In this document: one piece after another, positions 56,259 to 64,000 of the stretch
Numbering within the stretch: the first letter of the stretch is position 1
Layout of the letters: every line of letters starts with the position of its first letter
Assembly (NCBI RefSeq): GCF_024707105.1
Contig: NZ_JANQAJ010000005.1
Location: 62,001 to 126,000 of the forward strand
DNA: 64,000 nt
Origin: Devosia ginsengisoli
Lineage (GTDB): Bacteria; Pseudomonadota; Alphaproteobacteria; Rhizobiales; Devosiaceae
Direction of reading: 5' to 3'
Notes under the pieces: generated by a model
What the model saw: only the letters and a program-made list of their open reading frames with translations
Databases searched by the model: none
What the model was told of the DNA's origin: nothing
Position numbers and translations under genes: made by a program

Positions 56259-57095
56259 ATGCGGGAAAATGTGATGGCGGCGCGCTGCCTGCTCTTCGTG
56301 CCGGGCAATCGGCCGGACCGGTTTGAGTCGGCTTTGCGCGCCTCGCCCGAAGGCATCATCATCGATCTCGAGGATGCCGTCACCGCAGGTGACAAGGATA
56401 CCGCGCGCGCCAACGTGCTGCGCCTGCTCGTTGAGCGCCCCGCAAAGGACGGGCCGCCGATCCTCATACGCATCAACTCGCCCGATACGCGGGCCGGATT
56501 GCACGACCTCCTGAGCCTCGGCGAAGGTCTCGCCACGGCTGACAGCGTCGTGCTGCCCAAGGTCGAGGCGCCGCGTGATGTGGCCCTGTTGCGGGCACAT
56601 CTGGCGCGCGCAAATCTTCCCATCCTGGCCCTGGTCGAGACCGCCGCCGGTCTCGACCACGCCACCGCGATTGCCCAAGCCTTGCGCCCCGGTGATGCAC
56701 TCGGCCTCGGCGGCGCCGATCTGGCCGCCGATCTCGGCGCCACCCTTGCATGGGAGCCGCTGCTGCTGGTGCGGAGCACACTGGTCCTGGCGGCCCGGCG
56801 CCGGCTGGCTTTGTTCGACGTACCGCTGCTGAATCGGGACCCGGGCTCGGCTCTTGCGGAAGAAGCCGTCCGCGTCCGGGCGCTCGGTTATACCGGCAAG
56901 CTCGCCATCCACCCCGACCAGGTCGGTCCCATCCACGCCGCTTTCGCGCCTGATGCCGACGAGATCACCCACGCTCGGGCCATACTCTCCGCCTGGACCG
57001 GGCAGGGCGTCACCACCCTCGACGGCCTGATGATCGACGCACCCGTTGCCGCCATGGCGCGTCATACATTGCATCGCGCAGGGCTGGCCTCATGA
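56259..57095 (+). CDS. CitE-like CoA-ester lyase (HpcH/HpaI superfamily, citramalyl-CoA-lyase type)
   Basis: 278 residues. LFVPGNRPDRFESAL at the start, then IIIDLEDAVTAGDKDTAR, Arg in ILIRINSP, VLPKVEAP, metal ligand Glu in LALVETAAGL (about 130) and Asp in LGLGGADLAADLG (about 157), and the AIHPDQV tail. These enzymes cleave or form malyl-, citramalyl- or related CoA esters, releasing acetyl-CoA or pyruvate. First gene of the + operon. With MaoC-like genes downstream it fits the last step of itaconate or mesaconate degradation (hydratase then lyase). Confidence 0.9.
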   Translation: MRENVMAARCLLFVPGNRPDRFESALRASPEGIIIDLEDAVTAGDKDTARANVLRLLVERPAKDGPPILIRINSPDTRAGLHDLLSLGEGLATADSVVLPKVEAPRDVALLRAHLARANLPILALVETAAGLDHATAIAQALRPGDALGLGGADLAADLGATLAWEPLLLVRSTLVLAARRRLALFDVPLLNRDPGSALAEEAVRVRALGYTGKLAIHPDQVGPIHAAFAPDADEITHARAILSAWTGQGVTTLDGLMIDAPVAAMARHTLHRAGLAS

Positions 57096-57625
57096 GCGAC
57101 ACGACCTTCGCCGCCTTCCACCCGGTGAGTGACACCTGTATCCGCGAAGCGATGGGCTTGTGGTTCGAGCAATTCGCGCCCGGCCAGGTCTTCGATCACC
57201 GCCCCGGCATCACCGTGTCGCAAACTGCTAATGCTAATGAGGCCCTGGCCAGCCTCAATCAGGCGATGATCCATTTCGACCACCACTATGCAGAGGCCAC
57301 CGAATTCGGCGTGCCGCTGGTCGTCAGCACACTGACCCTGCAATATGCCATTGGCCTGGGCTGGAAAACCTTCGGCCGTCGCCGCCGCATTCTCGGCTTT
57401 TCGTCCATCCGCCTCATCGCCCCGGTTCGTGGCGGTGATACGCTCTATGCCCGCTCCCGCATCATTGCGACAGCGCCGCTGGCCGACGATCCCGATTGCG
57501 GCGCAGTCGAGGCCGTCATCGCATTGCTTCGGCCCGATGGTGCCACCATTGCCGATATCGGGTGCACCTTCGCCATCTATCGCCACGGCACGGCCAGCGG
57601 ACTGCCGGCCAGTTTCGGAGCCTGA
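57092..57625 (+). CDS. MaoC-like hydratase/dehydratase subunit A (His kept, Asp lost)
   Basis: 177 residues with the hot-dog fold pattern. The hydratase loop (canonical GDxNPIHxD) reads LNQAMIHFDHHYAEATEFG. The IH part and the following Asp are present, but the GD Asp is missing and the loop is two residues shorter. Later family segments RRRRILGFSSIRLIAPVRGG and DTLYARS are normal. Overlaps the CitE-like gene by 4 bp and is followed by a second MaoC-like gene, suggesting a two-subunit enzyme. Confidence 0.82.
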   Translation: MSDTTFAAFHPVSDTCIREAMGLWFEQFAPGQVFDHRPGITVSQTANANEALASLNQAMIHFDHHYAEATEFGVPLVVSTLTLQYAIGLGWKTFGRRRRILGFSSIRLIAPVRGGDTLYARSRIIATAPLADDPDCGAVEAVIALLRPDGATIADIGCTFAIYRHGTASGLPASFGA

Positions 57626-57626
57626 C

Positions 57627-58144
57627 ATGCGCTATCCCTCCCACCAGCAACAGAGCGACGGCGCCCTTGGCGAGATCATCGGCATCGACTTCGCCCAGTT
57701 GCAGCCCGGCCTCGTCATCGAGCATCGCCCCGGCTTCCTGCTCGATTGGCGCGAAGCGCGCGCCCGCGCGCTGATCGCCGGCGACCATGCCCCGGTCCTG
57801 GTCGATCCCGAAGCCGCCGCCTTTGCCGGCGAGGGCAGGGCGGCCATCTCGGAAACCTGGTTGGTCAGCCTCCTCGTGGCCGCGACCACTCGCGCCTTCG
57901 GCCGCGTCGTGGCCAATCTGGCCTGGGAAAATGTCGCCTTCCCCGCTCTCGCGCGCGACAGCGACTATGTGCTCGCTCGCTCCGAAGTCCTGTCCCGACG
58001 CGATTCCGCATCTCGCCCCAGCCAGGGCATCGTGCGCGTCAGCACCAGCGGTGCCACCGCCGATGGTCGCATATTATGCAGCTACGAGCGCACACTGCTG
58101 GTCTATTGCGATCACCATGGGCCGCATGCCGAGGCCGGCTATTT

Positions 58145-58148
<4 letters not shown>
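57627..58148 (+). CDS. MaoC-like hydratase/dehydratase subunit B (Asp kept, His lost)
   Basis: 173 residues from the ATG at 57627, one base after the stop codon of subunit A; a longer frame upstream overlaps subunit A and is rejected. The hydratase loop reads [20 protein letters not shown]. The GD Asp is present, but the PIH His is replaced (PVL). The rest fits the hot-dog fold ([20 protein letters not shown]). Its end overlaps the convergent ATPase gene by 4 bp. Complementary residue loss in A and B suggests a heteromer. Confidence 0.75.
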
Positions 58149-59188
<1,040 letters not shown>

Positions 59189-59221
59189 AGCGGCCCCCTT
59201 ATTAGTGAGCGGCAGGCGGCT

Positions 59222-59749
59222 TCAGGCCGGCACTGGCGCGTTCAATCCAACCATGGTCACGAAGAGCAAGGCCGCGACCTTGCCGGGATTTTTCCACGCA
59301 TGCGGCGTGGCGCGTTGCACCAGCACGTCGCCTGGGGTCAGGGCGATTTCCCCGTCCTCCATCACGGCGGTGACTTCGCCTTCGAGCACCAGCACATAGT
59401 CGATGCTTGATGTCACATGCATGCCGGGATGGCGCGTCATCCAATGCGTCGGCCGCTCCTGGCCGATAGCCGCCGCGGCGCGCGCTGCGGCCTCAGGGTC
59501 GCTCCACCTTTCGGCATCGGGCGGAATGCGGACCAGCCGGCAACTGGTGCCACCCGGTCCAGGGGCGAACGAGGGCACCGCGTCTGCATCGGCCGCGTCC
59601 CCGGTCGGCACTTGCGCCGTGCTCGACCAGATTTCGTGTATCCCGCCACCCCCGCCAGTGGCCAGGGAACCGCCATCCTGGTCGATACTGACGATACGCG
59701 ACCGGCCCTCGACCATCCCGGTAATGATGCGGCGTGGTGCGGCGATCAA
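59222..59749 (-). CDS. Cupin-domain protein
   Basis: 175 residues from a TTG at 59749, which overlaps the SDR stop (TTGA) and follows GGGGGG; an ATG at 59716 is possible. C-terminal half is a double-stranded beta-helix with the metal-site motifs HVTSSIDYVLVLEGEVTAVM (about 110) and LTPGDVLVQRATPHAWKN (about 137). Similar cupin proteins act as sugar isomerases, dioxygenases or ligand sensors. Inside a sugar-import operon an isomerase or storage role is possible, but not shown. Confidence 0.82.
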   Translation of the reverse strand: MIAAPRRIITGMVEGRSRIVSIDQDGGSLATGGGGGIHEIWSSTAQVPTGDAADADAVPSFAPGPGGTSCRLVRIPPDAERWSDPEAAARAAAAIGQERPTHWMTRHPGMHVTSSIDYVLVLEGEVTAVMEDGEIALTPGDVLVQRATPHAWKNPGKVAALLFVTMVGLNAPVPA

Positions 59750-60537
59750 TTGCGCCCCCCATCGACGAACCAGCTCTGGTTGGTGCAGAGCCTTGCGCTG
59801 TCCGACGCCAGGAACAGCACCATCTCGGCGACATCGCCCGCCAGGATTTCATCGGGGATGCATTGGCCGTCGCGCCGGCGCTGTTCGGCCTCCGGCGACC
59901 ACCACAACTGCCGTTGCTTTTCGGTCAGCACCCAGCCGGGCACCACCTGGTTCACCCGGATGCGATCCCGCCCCAGTTCGCGCGCAAAAGCCCGTGTCAG
60001 CCCGAAGACACCCGCCTTGGCCGCGCCATAAACTGGCATGGCGGCCGCACCGATATAGGCGGCATGCGAGCCCATATTGATGATGGCGCCGCCGCCCGAA
60101 GCGGCCATGCCCTTGCGCAGATGCTTGGTCATGAAGAACTGGTGGCGCAGGTTCACCGCGATCAGCTCGTCGAACCGCGCCTCGTCCACGCTGTCCATGT
60201 CGTGGCGCACGTCATTGGCCGCATTATTGACCAGTACCTGCACCGACCCGAGTTCGCTTTCGATCCGCGCGCAGGTCTCGGCGATGCTGTCTACCGAGGT
60301 CAGGTCGCAGCGATAATAGCGGCTTTCACCCTTGCCTTCCCGGGCCACGCTCTCCTGCAGTGATGACGCGCTGGCATCATCGATATCGACCATCGCCACT
60401 TTCGCCGCATGGCGGGTGAGCCGCGTGACGATTTCCGCCCCGATGCCACTGGCGCCGCCGGTCACCACCGCCACTTTGCCGGCCAGGCCCGCATAATGCG
60501 ATTGTCCCGGCGCCGTCATGGTCTTGTTCCCGTCCAT
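59746..60537 (-). CDS. Short-chain dehydrogenase/reductase (SDR)
   Basis: 263 residues. Cofactor motif VTGGASGIG (about 27), NNAAND, and the catalytic Ser-Tyr-Lys set in NMGSHAAYIGA and PVYGAAKAG (about 163-176). GWVLTEKQ follows as the usual substrate lid. The start at 60537 lies 4 bp after the permease stop with GGGTAGGG upstream; an ATG at 60519 is an alternative. Likely oxidises or reduces the imported sugar or its acid form with NAD(P). Confidence 0.9.
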   Translation of the reverse strand: MDGNKTMTAPGQSHYAGLAGKVAVVTGGASGIGAEIVTRLTRHAAKVAMVDIDDASASSLQESVAREGKGESRYYRCDLTSVDSIAETCARIESELGSVQVLVNNAANDVRHDMDSVDEARFDELIAVNLRHQFFMTKHLRKGMAASGGGAIINMGSHAAYIGAAAMPVYGAAKAGVFGLTRAFARELGRDRIRVNQVVPGWVLTEKQRQLWWSPEAEQRRRDGQCIPDEILAGDVAEMVLFLASDSARLCTNQSWFVDGGRN

Positions 60538-60541
60538 GGCC

Positions 60542-61369
60542 CTACCCTTTCACCGATCCAGCCGTCAGTCCGGCCACGATCAGCCGGTTGGCCAATATCA
60601 CCAGCAGCAGCACCGGCAGCAGTTGAACGGTAACCCCCGCAAAGAGGACACCCCAGCTCGTGCCATAGATGGCGTCCATCACCTCGGACAGCACCAGCGG
60701 CGCCGTCTTGGCCTGGGATGTGGTGAAGATCAGCGCGAACAGGAATTCATTCCAGGCGAAGATGAAGACGAAGATCGCGCCTGCCGCCAGGCCCTGCGCC
60801 GTCAGCGGCAGGATGACCCGCATCAGGATCTGCCACTGGCTGGCGCCGTCGATTTCCGCCGCCTCGTCCAGTTCGCGTGGAATTTCGTCGATGAAGGTCT
60901 TGAGGATGACTGTGACCAGCGACACCCAGAAGGCCGAATAGAGCAGGATCAGCACGATATGCGTATCGCTCAGCCGCAGCCATGAGACGATTGGGAACAG
61001 CGGCAGCGTGACCACGATGGGTGGCAGCAGGCGTATCGCGATCATGTAGAGCGCACTGGCCGCGATGAGCCGGCCCGAATAGCGCGAATACACATAGCCG
61101 GCCATGAAGCCCACCGCCGTCGTGAACACGGTAGCCCCGATCGATACGATGATGCTGTTGCCAAGCGTCTGGAAGAACTCGCCGAATTCCAGCCACAGAT
61201 CGACATAGTTCTGCAGCGTCGGCGTGAACAACCATTTCGGCGGATAGGCGAAGATGTCGCCGGGCGGCTTGATCGAAGACACCACCACGAAGGCGATGGG
61301 GAACAGCGACCAGACGGCAATCACGACGATGGTCAGGATTTTGAGCGTACGGGCGACGATATCAGACAT
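60542..61369 (-). CDS. Carbohydrate ABC transporter permease (MalG-like), third system
   Basis: 275 residues. First helix ILTIVVIAVWSLFPIAFVVV, six helices in all, EAA loop LDEAAEIDGASQWQILMRVI near 180, C terminus LTAGSVKG. It overlaps the MalF-like gene by 8 bp, exactly as in the first system (10488/10495), and its sequence is close to that permease, which supports duplication of an ancestral locus. Confidence 0.94.
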   Translation of the reverse strand: MSDIVARTLKILTIVVIAVWSLFPIAFVVVSSIKPPGDIFAYPPKWLFTPTLQNYVDLWLEFGEFFQTLGNSIIVSIGATVFTTAVGFMAGYVYSRYSGRLIAASALYMIAIRLLPPIVVTLPLFPIVSWLRLSDTHIVLILLYSAFWVSLVTVILKTFIDEIPRELDEAAEIDGASQWQILMRVILPLTAQGLAAGAIFVFIFAWNEFLFALIFTTSQAKTAPLVLSEVMDAIYGTSWGVLFAGVTVQLLPVLLLVILANRLIVAGLTAGSVKG

Positions 61370-62231
61370 TGCCGTTCCTCATGCCGCGATGCATGAACCA
61401 CAGATAGACGGACGCAAACAGCAGCGTGCCGACGACCATCAGCCAGCCGGTAGCTGCCGCCGCGCCGAAATCTCCGGTGCGATAGGCATCCCGATAAAGA
61501 TAGACCGCCAGCACCTCGGTCATGCGTGCCGGTCCGCCGCCAGTCAGCAGCCACACTTCCGAAAACAGCCGGAAGGCGAAGACGAACCGGAAGATGATGG
61601 CCACCAGGATGGTCGGAACCAGCAGGGGCAGGGTGACCTTGAAAAAGGTCTGGATGGCCCCCGCCCCGTCGATTGCCGCAGCTTCATAAAGCGATTTGGG
61701 GATCGCCATCATGCCGGCATAGATCAGCAGGAACGAGAAGGGCAGGTGCTGCCACACGCTGATAATGCCCACCAGCACCAGCGCGTCGGAGGGCGATACG
61801 CTCCAGTTCAGCCCCATCCCCAGATCAATCAGCGTCCGGCCGATCATGCCGTAGCTGGGATTCATCAGCGATTTCCACACCAGCACCGTCACCACTTCCG
61901 AAGCAGCATAGGGCACCAGGATGATGGCGATCAGCACCGGCCGGAACGGCACGCCCGAAACCAGGACGGCGGCGATCAGCGTCGCCAGCAGGATTTCCAC
62001 ATAGACGATGCCATTGACCACGAAGAAGGTGTTCTTGGCCGCATTCCAGAAGCTGGGATCGGCGAAGACATCGAAATAATTGCTCAGGCCCACAAAGGTC
62101 AGCTGCGTGCCGAAGGTCGAGTCGTTGAGGCTCAGCCACAGGATATACACGGCCGGAATGGTGATGGTTAGGGCGAGCAGCAGGTGGGCCGGAGCGGCCA
62201 GCAGAAACGCGCCTCTGTCTGGTGTCTTCAT
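61362..62231 (-). CDS. Carbohydrate ABC transporter permease (MalF-like), third system
   Basis: 289 residues. First helix FLLAAPAHLLLALTITIPAV, EAA loop LYEAAAIDGAGAIQTFFKVT then LPL near 180. The ATG at 62231 has GGAAA at the right distance; an earlier TTG is unlikely. It follows the small module gene by about 65 bp. There is no binding-protein gene in this operon, which is unusual for a CUT1 system. Confidence 0.93.
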   Translation of the reverse strand: MKTPDRGAFLLAAPAHLLLALTITIPAVYILWLSLNDSTFGTQLTFVGLSNYFDVFADPSFWNAAKNTFFVVNGIVYVEILLATLIAAVLVSGVPFRPVLIAIILVPYAASEVVTVLVWKSLMNPSYGMIGRTLIDLGMGLNWSVSPSDALVLVGIISVWQHLPFSFLLIYAGMMAIPKSLYEAAAIDGAGAIQTFFKVTLPLLVPTILVAIIFRFVFAFRLFSEVWLLTGGGPARMTEVLAVYLYRDAYRTGDFGAAAATGWLMVVGTLLFASVYLWFMHRGMRNGNV

Positions 62232-62296
62232 GCAAGTTTCCAATCATGCCTGGGCCGGGCGTCGGGAGCGCAGGGCGCTCCCGCAGCGGGGCCGTG

Positions 62297-62656
62297 CTAC
62301 TCCTTGAGAGCCAGGTAGATGAGTACCTTGACCTTGGGCTGATCACCCGACAACCGCACCTTAAGGCGCAGCCAGTTGCCGAATTCGCGCTGCTTGAAGC
62401 TGACCATGACAGGCTCGGCGGCGCTGGCTGCAAGCACGACCGGATCGGGTCGCTCTTCGTCATCGCACCAGACCAGACCGTCGGGTGAAATCTGCGGCAT
62501 GGCCTCGATCCCCGCTCCGCTGCCGCTGGCATCGAGGATGCGGATGAACCAGCGAGCCTCGCTCGCCCACCCGGCCTCGAAGGGCTCGGTGCAGAAGGCG
62601 TCGCTATAGGTGTTGCTCTGTTCCAGAACAGCCGAAAAAAATCTGCGCATTACCAT
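62297..62656 (-). CDS. Module small protein, copy 3 (uncharacterised, about 119 aa)
   Basis: 119 residues, no signal peptide. It aligns with copies 1 and 2: TEPFEAGWASEARWFIRIL, ISPDGLVWCDD and FGNWLRLKV near the end, then LIYLALKE. It is longer in the middle than the others. The ATG at 62656 overlaps the stop of the large gene by one base (TGATG), so coupling is preserved as in copy 1. The gene is followed by the MalF-like permease. Confidence 0.82.
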   Translation of the reverse strand: MVMRRFFSAVLEQSNTYSDAFCTEPFEAGWASEARWFIRILDASGSGAGIEAMPQISPDGLVWCDDEERPDPVVLAASAAEPVMVSFKQREFGNWLRLKVRLSGDQPKVKVLIYLALKE

Positions 62657-63591
62657 CACCAGTCCACCGATACGACGGCCGAATCCACCCACAGGAAATT
62701 CCTGACATTGGTGTGGGTGCGCACGTCGAGACAGAAATTGAGCAGCCGCTCGCAGCCCCAATAGGGGTGTTCGTAAAGCGGCACGGGAATATCCCGCAGG
62801 TCGAGCGTCAGGTCATTGACCTGCAATTCGCGGTTGCGGCGCGTTTCGGTGTCGAACACCCAGCGCAGGTAGTGCCAGTTCGCCTTGGTGGGAATTTCAT
62901 TGTAGCACAGCGGCTGGTGGCCGCCTGGCACCTCTTCCCAGTCCTCCGGATTGATCACGTGATAGTCGACCGGCGAGGCGGCGGTGCCGTTGCGCTCCAT
63001 CTTGGTCGTGGGCTGCACCGAGGTCTTGTAGTACCACTTCTGCACCAGCTTGCCGGTATCATCCGAGTTCATGTAGCGCAGCGCACAGTGGTAGCGCTCG
63101 CCATTCTCGCCCTCGCCAACATCATTGCTGAGCGTGAAGTCGCCGAACGATGACGCCGACACATCCTGGTTGCCGTCCCAACTGCCCGTATCGGCGCCGC
63201 TGGGCTTCAGCACCGTCTCCGCCTTGAATGTGAAATACATCTCGAACTGTACGGCGCCACGCTTGGCATAGGTGAAGCGCTTGATCGCCTGGCTCATATG
63301 GCCGGGCGTCGGGCGGGTCGCCAGCTTCATGGCATAGGTGCCGTCGATCGAGCCATGCGTGCCCGTATCGAAGAAGGTCATCGAGCTGAGCTGGGGCGGG
63401 CGCAGGTCGCGGGCCTTGGTGCGCAGATTGTCCAGGTTGTTGTCATGATTTCCGCTCAACTCGCACCAGCCATTGGTGCCGTTGTCGAAGTCGTTGACGA
63501 ACAGGATTCGTGACAGTGGATTGAACCGGCTGAGGGTCGTATCGCTGCTGCGCAGCGCCCTCGTAAACGCTCGCTCCATTTCGTCTTCCAT
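62656..63591 (-). CDS. Module large protein, copy 3 (uncharacterised, 311 aa)
   Basis: 311 residues, no signal peptide. Conserved blocks are present: FNPLSRIL, FDTGTHGSIDGTYAMKLATR, IKRFTYAKRG, WEEVPGGHQPLCYNEIPTK, NWHYLRWVFD, LQVNDLTLDL and FLWVDSAVVSVDW. An insertion of about 25 residues after FKAETVLKP distinguishes it from copies 1 and 2. First gene of the third importer operon, divergent from LacI. The ATG at 63591 is taken; an ATG at 63579 is equally possible. The invariant Cys, Glu and His of the central block are kept. Confidence 0.84.
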   Translation of the reverse strand: MEDEMERAFTRALRSSDTTLSRFNPLSRILFVNDFDNGTNGWCELSGNHDNNLDNLRTKARDLRPPQLSSMTFFDTGTHGSIDGTYAMKLATRPTPGHMSQAIKRFTYAKRGAVQFEMYFTFKAETVLKPSGADTGSWDGNQDVSASSFGDFTLSNDVGEGENGERYHCALRYMNSDDTGKLVQKWYYKTSVQPTTKMERNGTAASPVDYHVINPEDWEEVPGGHQPLCYNEIPTKANWHYLRWVFDTETRRNRELQVNDLTLDLRDIPVPLYEHPYWGCERLLNFCLDVRTHTNVRNFLWVDSAVVSVDW

Positions 63592-63635
63592 CCTGCACCT
63601 GCTGAGTTGAGCTAAATCTTTCCTTGCAAACGCGA

Positions 63636-63649
63636 TGAAAGCGCTTACA
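63636..63649. promoter_or_regulatory. LacI-family operator
   Basis: TGAAAGCGCTTACA contains the palindrome AAGCGCTT typical of LacI/GalR-family operators. It lies in the divergent gap (63592-63723) between module copy 3 and a LacI gene, so the latter probably controls the operon. Confidence 0.7.
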
Positions 63650-63723
63650 TATTGCGTCGATATCTGTTAGGACTTGGGCTGTCAAGGGTTGAGGAAGCGC
63701 CCCGCGCATGGTTGAAGTGTTCA

Positions 63724-64000
63724 ATGAAGTCAGGCTCGAAGGCACCGTCCATGCGGGATGGAAAGTCGCATCGCATGGAGGATGTGGCAGTCGAGGCCAA
63801 GGTGTCCCTGGCCACGGTTTCCCGTGTCTTCAGCCAGCCCGATCTGGTGTCGGAAGAGACCAGACAGCGTGTGCACGAGGCTGCCGCGCGGCTGCGCTAT
63901 CTGCCCAACCTGATGGCGGGCAGCATGGCCGGCAAGCGCTCGCGCATCGTCGGCGCGCTGGTTCCCGCCATTGCCAGTCCCATCTTCTCCGAAACCATCA
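63724..64000 (+). CDS. LacI-family transcriptional regulator, N-terminal part (continues outside window)
   Basis: Open from the ATG at 63724 to the window end. MKSGSKAPSMRDGKSHRMED is followed by the LacI helix-turn-helix VAVEAKVSLATVSRVFSQPD, then VSEETRQRVHEAAARLRYLP and RSRIVGALVPAIASPIF, the start of the periplasmic-binding-like domain. Divergent from the module copy 3 operon with a matching operator between them. The true start might be the ATG at 63751 instead. Confidence 0.88.
   Translation, partial: MKSGSKAPSMRDGKSHRMEDVAVEAKVSLATVSRVFSQPDLVSEETRQRVHEAAARLRYLPNLMAGSMAGKRSRIVGALVPAIASPIFSETI

Noticed and set aside
54960..57074. 704-residue reading of the CaiB gene with a long N-terminal extension
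   Set aside because: Residues before the ATG at 56159 run antisense through the CitE-like gene and the divergent promoter; CaiB similarity begins exactly at 56159.
63443..63745. 100-residue - strand frame across the module copy 3 / LacI promoter
   Set aside because: It overlaps the start of the large module gene in another frame and covers the LacI operator; no homology is recognised.

Overview
The window looks like chromosomal DNA of a high-GC alphaproteobacterium, most likely Hyphomicrobiales (a Devosia or Pelagibacterium-like organism). This is inferred from base composition, the density of ABC uptake operons and the gene families; there is no rRNA or other marker to confirm it. About 95% of the sequence is coding. 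I see no rRNA, tRNA, CRISPR or intact insertion sequence.

Layout: (1) 1-3958 is a + strand sugar-acid or sugar operon: two FGGY kinases, a histidine phosphatase and a D-2-hydroxyacid dehydrogenase. (2) 3959-4903 is a degenerate gap with an IS3-family remnant and one copy of an intergenic repeat. (3) 4904-7890 (- strand) holds an aldo/keto reductase, an HpcH/HpaI aldolase and copy 1 of an uncharacterised two-gene module. (4) 8281-21921 is a carbohydrate uptake and oxidation region: SBP, two permeases, ATPase, a small unknown protein, a Gfo/Idh/MocA oxidoreductase, an IclR regulator, an Ldh-family dehydrogenase, a second paralogous SBP, copy 2 of the two-gene module and three more dehydrogenases. 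(5) 22264-28535 is a LysR regulator divergent from an enolase-superfamily dehydratase and a polyamine/iron-type ABC importer. (6) 28840-38080 is a PQQ alcohol dehydrogenase cluster: cytochrome c, degenerate M50 protein, two MoxJ-like binding proteins around an ABC-2 transporter, quinoprotein and pseudoazurin, then an AraC regulator and a metallo-beta-lactamase-fold hydrolase. (7) 38214-44371 holds an Lgt-like membrane protein with a small cysteine-containing exported protein, a glycine-rich autotransporter and an MFS pump. (8) 44384-58148 is a divergent CoA-ester regulon: two CaiB-type proteins, a Dpp-type importer, GntR regulator, M20 amidohydrolase and MmgE/PrpD protein on one strand; a CitE-like lyase and two MaoC-like proteins on the other. 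(9) 58145-63591 is a third carbohydrate importer operon with cupin, SDR and copy 3 of the two-gene module, divergent from a LacI regulator that runs off the window.

The most interesting feature is the two-gene module (about 290 aa plus about 110-120 aa, always translationally coupled, no signal peptides). It occurs three times, each time inside or beside a CUT1-type carbohydrate ABC locus but with different companion enzymes. I cannot assign a function; it behaves like a conserved cytoplasmic processing unit for the imported substrates. A second strong signal is a shared operator (GTCCGG-TY-GTCCGGAC) in two promoters of region 8, which defines a GntR regulon. A third is that all recognisable frameshifted genes (six indels in five genes) lie in the left 22 kb, with none in the remaining 42 kb.
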